Part shown: one piece after another, positions 6,730 through 11,859 of the stretch | Layout: every line of letters begins with the position of its first letter | Position numbering within the stretch: position 1 is the stretch's first letter | Source: DATMNR01 sp963702765 | GTDB lineage: Bacteria > Chloroflexota > Ktedonobacteria > Ktedonobacterales > Ktedonobacteraceae | NCBI GenBank assembly: GCA_963702765.1 | Contig: CAVPEB010000059.1 | Coordinates: 1 to 11,859, forward strand | Direction of reading: 5' to 3' | DNA length: 11,859 nucleotides | Notes under the pieces: model-generated | Database searches by the model: none | The model's input: the letters and a program-made list of their open reading frames with translations, nothing else | What the model was told of the DNA's origin: nothing | Position numbers and translations under genes: made by a program

Positions 6730-6758
6730 AGTATACGTGAGCATAACATAGTCGTCAA
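6730..6758 (-). promoter_or_regulatory. tyrS promoter
   Basis: Minus-strand TTGACG (6758-6753), 17-base spacer, TATACT (6735-6730): a near-consensus housekeeping sigma promoter. Transcription should start near 6723, just ahead of the leader peptide and about 190 bases before tyrS. It lies in the 48-base-scale gap after the deazaflavin-type gene, so tyrS has its own promoter. Confidence 0.8.
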
Positions 6759-6806
6759 GATTCTTTCACTCTACCTTGTTCTACACATCTTGTGACCAGA
6801 ACTCCC

Positions 6807-7277
6807 TCAAAAACCCGTATCCTGGATCGAACCTTCTGCCTCTGAACTATCAAGTCGAAAAACTGGACAACGTGGTGCTGCCTGCGCAAAGGCCTCTGGA
6901 TCATTGGGCAAGTCCAATAAACGCTCAAAGTATTGAACACCATGTGGCACCTGCCTTGGAAACTCCCGCAGGATAGCTGGGCGCTCCTCAACTGGCAGTT
7001 CAGTCAATGTAACCCGCTCCTTTTTCCTCCCATACGCAATCATACCCCAACCGAACGCTCGTGCATTTTTAACCCATCCAGTCTCAACTCCTGTCAAGAT
7101 ATAACGCTGACCATGCACCCTCAGTACAGACACAGGTGTGCTTCGCATTTTCCCCGTTTTGCGACCAGGGATCGAGAGGATATGCATGGTGCCAAGGGAT
7201 AATCCCAGGCGATTAAGCAAAATCACCATGCGGTTGGCGTATTTGAGCCACCAGGGAAATGAGGGCTTTTTGGTCAT
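6807..7277 (-). CDS. Nitroreductase / deazaflavin (F420)-dependent oxidoreductase family protein
   Basis: 156-residue protein of the DDN-like split-barrel family (F420H2-dependent quinone/nitroreductase-type). The N-terminal half has the family blocks: a short helix, then LSIPGRKTGKMRSTPVSVL (34-52), YILTGVETGWVKNARA (59-74) and a later basic stretch AYGRKKERVTLTELP. GRKTGxxRxxP and WxxNxRA match known family patterns and contribute to cofactor binding. The substrate is unknown; quinones, nitro compounds or other electrophiles are possible. The reading frame extends upstream to a TTG at 7301. The ATG at 7277 is preferred because AGGAA lies five bases upstream. It follows padR on the same strand by 102 bp and may be cotranscribed with it. 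Dependence on F420 is inferred from the family only. Confidence 0.8.
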   Translation of the reverse strand: MTKKPSFPWWLKYANRMVILLNRLGLSLGTMHILSIPGRKTGKMRSTPVSVLRVHGQRYILTGVETGWVKNARAFGWGMIAYGRKKERVTLTELPVEERPAILREFPRQVPHGVQYFERLLDLPNDPEAFAQAAPRCPVFRLDSSEAEGSIQDTGF

Positions 7278-7379
7278 TAAGGTTCCTTTCTCTAAAATCA
7301 AAAGCAGTGTCGCTAACTACAATTGTTGCTTGATATATTCAAATGTTTCTTTTCGTTCCTGACAGGAGGGCAAATCACT

Positions 7380-8033
7380 TCAGGTAATTGGTTCTTCCAG
7401 CTTATCCTCCAGATCGTTTGCTTCTATCAATCGGTTCTCCATATCCAGTGCCACTAGAACCCGCTCGCGCACTCTACGAGCCCAATCTAGCTCTCCTTGC
7501 TCTTGCTGCGCTAGATGCCGCAGAATATCCACCACCGCGTTAGTAAAAGCAGGGTTGTCCCTGTTTTCCTTCTCTGTATCTTGTATTTCTGACTGCATCC
7601 GTTGCATATCTTGTGCCTCAGTCTGCATATGGAGAATAATTCGCTCGCAGTAATTTATATAGTGGTTCACTAGATGTAGACGCTCCTTTGGCATAAGAAA
7701 ATCCAAATGTACTACCTTCAAATGAAAGATGCGTGGATAGTCCCCCAGATTAGAAGAGGTGTCCATCATCAAAATTTGGAAACGCCTACGTCCTGCTTGA
7801 GTAATTGTGTATTGGTGAGATTGGCGTTGAGTTCGTGGCGCTTCTTCCCCATGAAGCGTCTCTATCAATCCGGCTTGTTCGAGTCGCGCCAATAATGGAT
7901 AGAGTGTTCCTGAGCTGATTTTCGCCCACGGGCCTATCATCTCATTTGCAATTTTTGAAATCAGATAGCCATGCCAAGGGTTATGCATTAACAACGCCAG
8001 AACCAACAATTCGTACATTGTATGCTTTCGCAC
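7380..8033 (-). CDS. PadR-family transcriptional regulator
   Basis: Up to 217 residues. The N-terminal winged helix (about 6-90) has the PadR pattern: YELLVLALLMHNPWHGYLIS, then ISSGTLYPLLARLEQAGLIE (39-58, recognition helix) and the wing RTQRQSHQYTITQAGRRRF. The C-terminal half is helical and charged, fitting the PadR dimerisation domain. These proteins are usually repressors released by small toxic ligands and often control transporters or detoxifying enzymes. The longest start is GTG at 8033, but its ribosome-binding site GGAAGAGG is too close. ATG at 8018 is an alternative that keeps the whole domain. The promoter upstream is overlapped by a 55-bp palindrome, so autoregulation is likely. 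Plausible targets are the adjacent reductase (same strand) and the divergent dehydrogenase. Confidence 0.9.
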   Translation of the reverse strand: MRKHTMYELLVLALLMHNPWHGYLISKIANEMIGPWAKISSGTLYPLLARLEQAGLIETLHGEEAPRTQRQSHQYTITQAGRRRFQILMMDTSSNLGDYPRIFHLKVVHLDFLMPKERLHLVNHYINYCERIILHMQTEAQDMQRMQSEIQDTEKENRDNPAFTNAVVDILRHLAQQEQGELDWARRVRERVLVALDMENRLIEANDLEDKLEEPIT

Positions 8034-8058
8034 CCTCTTCCATAATGCTGTCTAATAC

Positions 8059-8113
8059 CTATATTAGATCTAATAGATATGTCTAATAGACATATCTATT
8101 AGATCTAATATAG
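8059..8113. promoter_or_regulatory. 55-bp palindrome, probable PadR operator
   Basis: Two perfect 27-bp arms (8059-8085 and 8087-8113) flank a single central A. Inside are two copies of the self-complementary TATTAGATCTAATA (8062-8075 and 8097-8110) and a central TGTCTA-A-TAGACA. TGTCTAATA recurs as a direct repeat at 8049-8057. The outer edge contains the padR -10 box, and the rest would form the 5' end of the padR transcript. It could bind two or more regulator dimers, and also fold as an RNA hairpin. Confidence 0.75.
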
Positions 8114-8135
8114 TGAGAAAAGTAGCAATTGTCAA
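8107..8135 (-). promoter_or_regulatory. padR promoter
   Basis: Minus-strand TTGACA (8135-8130), 17-base spacer, TATATT (8112-8107): a nearly perfect housekeeping promoter. The -10 box lies within the outer arm of the 55-bp palindrome and transcription should begin near 8100 inside it, so a bound repressor would block the promoter. Confidence 0.8.
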
Positions 8136-8150
8136 GACTTTTCGGCTTAT

Positions 8151-8251
8151 AGTTCTACTGAAGATCTTTGAGTTAAGGAAGCTAAATGGCAGAAGATATA
8201 ATTGATATGGAGTTCTGAGCAATAACCCCGGTTCTACCAGTTCTATTGAAG
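8151..8251 (+). repeat. Pair of 13-bp direct repeats upstream of the dehydrogenase
   Basis: AGTTCTACTGAAG (8151-8163) and AGTTCTATTGAAG (8239-8251) differ at one base and lie 88 bases apart in the padR-dehydrogenase intergenic region. A TATAAT at 8197-8202 lies between them, but no -35 at normal distance was found, so the dehydrogenase promoter is not defined. The repeats could be regulator sites or chance. Confidence 0.25.
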
Positions 8252-8323
8252 GAGAATTCTTGCATAAACTTGCGTTTACCTCATGCATTACATCAAAAGG
8301 CCAGTTGAAAGGAGCACTGAAAC

Positions 8324-9352
8324 ATGAAAGCCATCCGCCTGATCGAACCTCAACATCCACTCCAATTACAAAATATTCCCGCCCCAATTATTGGCACAAA
8401 CGACGTTCTGGTCAGAGTAAAAGCCGCAGGGATTTGCCATACCGACGTACATTACAGAGCGGGCAAATCACCAGTGCATCCCTTGCCAAGAACACTTGGC
8501 CATGAAATAGCTGGCATCGTTGAACAGGTTGGCGACAATGTCTCATCTGTCAACATAGGTGACCGCGTTTGCGTGCATTACGTGCTGAGTTGTGGGATCT
8601 GCTACTATTGCAATTCAGGCAACGAACAATTCTGTGTTCAAGGTTCAATGATCGGACGCTACGCAGATGGTGGCTACGCCGAATATATCTCAGTTCCACA
8701 GGGCAATCTAGTGCCTCTACCCGATGAAATCCCTTTTGAACAGGGCGCGATCCTGATGTGCTCATCTGCCACAGCATTCCACGCCCTGCGTAAGTCGAGG
8801 CTGCAAGGTGGTGAAAACGTTGCTATCTTCGGTATTGGAGGATTGGGTTTATCCGCGGTTCAGCTTGCCTATTGCTTTGGCGCACTCACCGTCTATGCAA
8901 TCGATATTCACGCTGACAAGCTCAGGCTTGCCGAAAATTATGGAGCAATTCCCATAAATGCCAGATCCAATGATCCTGTCTCCGAAATCCGTTCTCTTAC
9001 TCATGGCAGAGGAGTTGATGTGTCCATTGAGATGATCGGCCTTCCAAATGTAATGAAGCAAGCAGTGCAATCTCTTGCAATCATGGGACGCGCGGTCATC
9101 GTTGGTATCAGCGAAAGACCCCTTGAGATCGATACATATCAGGAACTGCTTGGTCGGGAAGCCGAAATCATAGGTTCCAACGATCACCTGCTTCACGAAT
9201 TGCCACTTCTACTCGAACTTACCCGACGAGGTAAACTCAAACTCTCTGACGCTATCACACATACAATGCCTTTAGAGGCCACTTCCATCAACCAGGCCTT
9301 GGACGATCTCGAAAACTTCGGTAGCGCTATTCGCACCGTTATCATACCTTAA
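8324..9352 (+). CDS. Zinc-dependent alcohol dehydrogenase (MDR family)
   Basis: 342-residue medium-chain dehydrogenase/reductase, expected to oxidise an alcohol or reduce an aldehyde with NAD(H) in the cytosol. Catalytic zinc ligands are visible as Cys38 (GICHTD) and His60 with Glu61 (GHE); Cys146 (LMCSSATAFHAL) is the likely third ligand. The structural zinc loop is complete: Cys90, 93, 96 and 104 in CGICYYCNSGNEQFC. The nucleotide fold has GIGGLG (170-175), and Asp194 after the second strand favours NAD over NADP. AAAGGAG lies nine bases before the ATG. It is divergent from padR, which may control it through the shared intergenic region. The substrate cannot be told from sequence; short-chain alcohols, aromatic alcohols or polyols are all possible. 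All key residues are intact. Confidence 0.92.
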   Translation: MKAIRLIEPQHPLQLQNIPAPIIGTNDVLVRVKAAGICHTDVHYRAGKSPVHPLPRTLGHEIAGIVEQVGDNVSSVNIGDRVCVHYVLSCGICYYCNSGNEQFCVQGSMIGRYADGGYAEYISVPQGNLVPLPDEIPFEQGAILMCSSATAFHALRKSRLQGGENVAIFGIGGLGLSAVQLAYCFGALTVYAIDIHADKLRLAENYGAIPINARSNDPVSEIRSLTHGRGVDVSIEMIGLPNVMKQAVQSLAIMGRAVIVGISERPLEIDTYQELLGREAEIIGSNDHLLHELPLLLELTRRGKLKLSDAITHTMPLEATSINQALDDLENFGSAIRTVIIP

Positions 9353-9437
9353 ACAACTTGCGCAAGATAAATGAGTAAAAAATATAATAAAAGCTAACTT
9401 CTCACGCTATATACCAACTTTAACAGGGTATTCTAAG

Positions 9438-9837
9438 ATGGAAACAAGTCTTTCCCTGAAAACGTTTGTTTACCAAATTCATAATACTTACGGATGAATG
9501 ACAGCGGGTGTATACTACTCAAGAAGCCAATACTTTCATGAAAGACGAGAGGAAGTAACCACTGCGACTCGAAAGCTTCATACAAAAACATGCCAGCAAA
9601 GATGCTCAGGCAATCTTTGCTGAACACATACTAGACCAATCCATCCGCGAAGAGCCAGAACGCATACGCAGCCTTGCGCAATTCGAGGCAAACCAGTTCT
9701 ATCAGCATGGATTTATCTTCTTAATCCTAAAAGCCTCGCTTCTGGGCAATGAGCAAGAAGTCACGAACCTCTACAAAAATACATTCTTCAAGACATACTC
9801 GAAAATCAAAATCGAATACTCAAAATCCAATCGTTGA
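9438..9837 (+). pseudogene. Decayed coding remnant after the dehydrogenase
   Basis: Three pieces look like fragments of one former gene. An ATG frame at 9438 (METSLSLKTFVYQIHNTYG) stops at 9495-9497. A second frame opens after 9501 and stops at TAA 9556-9558. The same second frame then continues open from 9559 to TGA 9835-9837 without any ATG. The last part (ESFIQKHASKDAQAIFAEH through NRFF-less tail SKIKIEYSKSNR) has protein-like, helical, charged composition. I do not recognise the family. A non-ATG start (CTG at 9562) giving a 91-residue protein is an alternative to decay. The flank 9353-9437 between the dehydrogenase and this remnant holds only a CTTGCGCAAG palindrome (9357-9366). Confidence 0.4.
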
Positions 9838-9840
9838 GCG

Positions 9841-9882
9841 AAAAAATACCGCTCAAAATGAGCGGTACGTGAGCGGTATTTT
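9841..9882. terminator. Bidirectional intrinsic terminator
   Basis: On the minus strand TACCGCTC-ATTTT-GAGCGGTA (9867-9847) is followed by six T, a strong terminator for the exporter gene whose stop is at 9969. A third arm, GAGCGGTATTTT (9871-9882), lets AAAATACCGCTC (9843-9854) form a longer 12-bp stem for plus-strand transcripts from the dehydrogenase side. The two foldings share the arm at 9847-9854. Confidence 0.8.
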
Positions 9883-9968
9883 CGAATAATAATACAGAGA
9901 AAAACAAGTAGTGAAAACATATTCAATTGAATGATGATCTTTGCTCCAACCCCACCGTCCTCACCAAA

Positions 9969-11450
9969 TTATATATTCCCATCTTGAGCAACATCCGTAC
10001 TCGGAACCAGTTCTGGCATCTCATCACTCTCGATTGAACTGGACTTTCGCCTCATTGTCACAGCAGCATCCTTATCAGAAACAGCCAATGCAATGCACGC
10101 CGCAATCAACGTCAGTACGGCCGCAGCCAGGAAAGCAGCGTGATAGGCAAGCAAGTTTGGCTCAACTGTTCCAGTAGCACTCAAGGTAGTCGTTCCAATA
10201 ATGCTTAACACGCTGCCTAATATTGCAACTCCAAGCGCAGCGCCTAACTGAGTCTGTGCGCTATAGAATGCTGATGCCCTTCCTGTAGAAGTGGACGAGA
10301 TAGTAGCAAAAGCTGCAGCCCTGAGTGGCAGAAATGCATATGCCATCCCTGCGCCAATAAGAAACATCAACACTCGCATGACCCACAGGTTAGTGTCTTG
10401 CCCCATCAGCGTCAACAAAGTCATCAAAATTGAAACGCCAGCAAGCCCGCCAGCCATAAGTCGGCGTGGTCCTATTCGGGGATAAAGTCTGGCAACCAAT
10501 TGTGTTGACACAACAACACCAATTGCTTCAGGGAAAGTTGTCAGACCCGAGACAAGCGCTGTGACCCCACGTGCCTCCTGCAGGAATAACGGTGCAATGA
10601 AGAGTACCCCCAGGAAACCTGCATAGGCAAAGAACGACACTAGGTTTGTGACACGAAACAGTCGATTGTTGAGAAGGCCTAAATCTATCATTGGTTCTGG
10701 CACCCTCAACTCAACCACGACAAACAGGCAAAGTAGGAGAGTACCCGCTATTGCGCTACCAAAAATATTTATGGATGTCCACCCCAGAGACGGCCCCTCG
10801 CTAAGTGCATACATAAGGAGTGCAAGACCACTTCCTGCCAGCAGGAATCCCCCGAGATCGAAGCGCCCCGGAGATTCTTCTTTATGCTCGTAAAGAAAAA
10901 TGAGTCCAAACAAACATGCCACAATCCCAACTGGTACATTCACGTAAAAAACCCAACGCCATGATAACTTCGTCACAAGCAGGCCTCCTAATATTGGCCC
11001 GAGTGCTGGTGCGAGGATCGTCGCAAACATGAGGATGCGCGAGACTTGCACGCGTTGCGATGGGGGAAACGTACGATACAGCATCGCTGTGCCTACTGGT
11101 GTGAGTGCGCCTCCAGCGGCTCCCTGCAAGACTCTGAATAAGATTAACATCTCATAACTTTGAGCCAGACCGCACAGAGCCGACGAAATAGTAAAAAGCG
11201 TTAATGCAAGCAGCAAGATTCGTTTAGTGCCAAATCGGTCCCCCAACCATCCGGAGGCTGGCATTACAACAGCCAGGCTAACCAGGTAAGCAACTACCAC
11301 AGCATCGATAGCAGAGCTGGGTACGTTTAGCTGGCGTGCGATCGACGGCAGAGCCACGTTCACAATCGTCGAATCCATAATGCTCATGAACATTGCAGTG
11401 ACGAAGACAACACTCACACTAATTTTGGGATCAAGCCGGGTCCGATGCAT
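9969..11450 (-). CDS. MFS multidrug exporter, DHA2 (EmrB/QacA) family
   Basis: 493-residue inner-membrane proton antiporter with the hydrophobic pattern of the 14-helix DHA2 family. Family motifs are in place: MDSTIVNVALP in helix 1 (25-35), motif A GWLGDRFGTKR (67-77) in the loop between helices 2 and 3, and the antiporter motif C LAPALGPILGG (146-156) followed by WRWVFYVNVPVG. The arginine in LILFRVLQG corresponds to the conserved motif B position. The polar C-terminal tail (about 455-493) is cytoplasmic. Substrates are likely lipophilic or cationic drugs but cannot be specified. No HlyD/EmrA-type partner is visible, in keeping with a single-membrane cell envelope. The frame runs up to a TTG at 11471; the ATG at 11450 is preferred because GGAG lies seven bases upstream. 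Its promoter carries an operator-like palindrome. Confidence 0.92.
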   Translation of the reverse strand: MHRTRLDPKISVSVVFVTAMFMSIMDSTIVNVALPSIARQLNVPSSAIDAVVVAYLVSLAVVMPASGWLGDRFGTKRILLLALTLFTISSALCGLAQSYEMLILFRVLQGAAGGALTPVGTAMLYRTFPPSQRVQVSRILMFATILAPALGPILGGLLVTKLSWRWVFYVNVPVGIVACLFGLIFLYEHKEESPGRFDLGGFLLAGSGLALLMYALSEGPSLGWTSINIFGSAIAGTLLLCLFVVVELRVPEPMIDLGLLNNRLFRVTNLVSFFAYAGFLGVLFIAPLFLQEARGVTALVSGLTTFPEAIGVVVSTQLVARLYPRIGPRRLMAGGLAGVSILMTLLTLMGQDTNLWVMRVLMFLIGAGMAYAFLPLRAAAFATISSTSTGRASAFYSAQTQLGAALGVAILGSVLSIIGTTTLSATGTVEPNLLAYHAAFLAAAVLTLIAACIALAVSDKDAAVTMRRKSSSIESDEMPELVPSTDVAQDGNI

Positions 11451-11526
11451 GTATACGCTCCAAAGAATCAATGAAGGGAATGGCGATTGCTACCAACCAA
11501 CATATCTGAAATGAATGTTACGCAAA

Positions 11527-11550
11527 AGTAGATAATATATATGATATACT
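11527..11550. promoter_or_regulatory. Imperfect palindrome over the exporter promoter
   Basis: A 24-bp element in which 10 of 12 positions of each half match the reverse complement of the other (ends AGTA... and ...TACT). It overlaps the likely -10 box and spacer of the exporter promoter, the usual position of a repressor operator. It is very AT-rich, so chance symmetry is possible. The cognate regulator is unknown. Confidence 0.4.
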
Positions 11551-11561
11551 CTTTCGTACAA
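11532..11561 (-). promoter_or_regulatory. Candidate exporter promoter
   Basis: Minus-strand TTGTAC (11561-11556) with TATATT (11539-11534) after 16 bases, or TATTAT (11537-11532) after 18. Transcription would start near 11525, giving about 75 bases of leader before the exporter ATG. Confidence 0.4.
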
Positions 11562-11575
11562 CATATCCAACAACC

Positions 11576-11720
11576 CATCTACAAGAGTTCTACCAACTAT
11601 TAGGTGTCAGATAATCCCTGATGTAGGGACAGGGGTTGCGTGGATGTGGTGTGGGGGCGCTTGCGCTGTCCTGGTCACTTTTCCATTCAGCACCCGATAG
11701 GTGGTAGAACCATCTACAAG
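11576..11720. mobile_element. MITE-like element with direct repeats and inverted ends
   Basis: A perfect 10-bp direct repeat CATCTACAAG (11576-11585 and 11711-11720) flanks about 125 bp. The ends of that segment are inverted repeats: GTTCTACCAACTATTAGGTG (from 11587) matches the reverse complement of the right end (11690-11710) at 17 of 21 positions. The inside carries a GTAGGGAC-type repeat (11623-11672; GGACAG pairs with CTGTCC) related to the one between pcaI and pcaJ. There is no coding capacity. This layout fits a small non-autonomous transposable element with target duplication, though the repeat may be older than the flanks suggest. Confidence 0.5.
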
Positions 11721-11742
11721 TCAGTCCCAAGGGGAATCAACC

Positions 11743-11847
11743 ATGTCCCAGTTTTTTGCAGCTAGTAAAAGCAAAACGCTCCATGCCGATCAAACACAGA
11801 CATTTTCAAACACGCAATTTCATGATCAGGCGGAAAACGCCATATAG
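11743..11847 (+). CDS. Doubtful 34-codon ORF at the right edge
   Basis: Starts MSQFFAASKSKTLHADQT and ends with TAG. AAGGGG lies nine bases before the ATG. No promoter is evident and I do not recognise the peptide. The polar, Gln- and Thr-rich composition shows no membrane segment. It could be a small protein, a leader to a gene beyond the window, or chance. Confidence 0.25.
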   Translation: MSQFFAASKSKTLHADQTQTFSNTQFHDQAENAI

Positions 11848-11859
11848 ATATAGTCATTC

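Noticed and set aside
7278..7301. N-terminal extension of the deazaflavin-type protein from TTG at 7301
   Set aside because: ATG at 7277 has AGGAA at ideal spacing, while the TTG has no ribosome-binding site and the extra residues are not family-like.
8070..8387. Minus-strand ORF across the padR-dehydrogenase intergenic region
   Set aside because: It runs through the palindrome and promoter and into the dehydrogenase antisense, with no start signal or recognisable domain.
8260..8505. TTG-start ORF with AAGGAG upstream, overlapping the dehydrogenase
   Set aside because: Most of it is the dehydrogenase read in another frame, and its composition (Ser, Thr, Arg, Pro) is that of a shadow frame. 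The ribosome-binding site is probably chance.
11451..11471. N-terminal extension of the exporter from TTG at 11471
   Set aside because: ATG at 11450 has GGAG seven bases upstream and gives the usual short tail before helix 1.
1..11859. CRISPR array, tRNA, rRNA or phage-defence system
   Set aside because: No regularly spaced repeats, no cloverleaf or rRNA-like stretch, and no nuclease, reverse transcriptase or toxin-like proteins were seen.

Overview
The window looks like a bacterial chromosome segment of roughly balanced base composition. Protein style suggests Chloroflexota, most likely a Ktedonobacteria-like soil organism: a CatIJ-type CoA-transferase inside a protocatechuate operon, an F420/deazaflavin-type oxidoreductase, a PadR regulator, and short GTAGGG-headed intergenic repeats. 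This placement is inference at moderate confidence. No rRNA, tRNA or CRISPR was seen.

Left third (about 135-4990, minus strand): a compact catabolic operon in transcription order pcaC, pcaH, pcaG, pcaI, pcaJ, pcaB. Protocatechuate is cleaved by PcaHG, cycloisomerised by PcaB, decarboxylated by PcaC, and the resulting 3-oxoadipate is activated by a two-subunit CoA-transferase. The enol-lactone hydrolase (pcaD), the thiolase (pcaF) and a dedicated regulator are not in the window. Several genes overlap by 4-8 bp. The exception is pcaI-pcaJ, separated by 136 bp that hold a G-rich repeat. A nine-codon ORF with a strong ribosome-binding site overlaps the pcaC start.

Middle (5310-6758, minus strand): tyrS for tyrosyl-tRNA synthetase, preceded by what reads as a complete ribosome-mediated transcription attenuator. 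It has a near-consensus promoter, a short leader peptide with three consecutive tyrosine codons, a 16-bp perfect antiterminator stem, and an overlapping intrinsic terminator before a strong tyrS ribosome-binding site. This is the most striking regulatory element in the window.

Right half: a PadR-family regulator and a deazaflavin-type nitroreductase-family protein (both minus) face a zinc alcohol dehydrogenase (plus). The padR promoter is overlapped by a 55-bp almost perfect palindrome, a probable autoregulatory operator. Past the dehydrogenase lie a decayed coding remnant and a strong terminator. Then comes a 14-helix-type MFS drug exporter (minus), whose promoter carries an imperfect palindrome. 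The right edge holds a small element with inverted ends and flanking direct repeats, and a doubtful 34-codon ORF.
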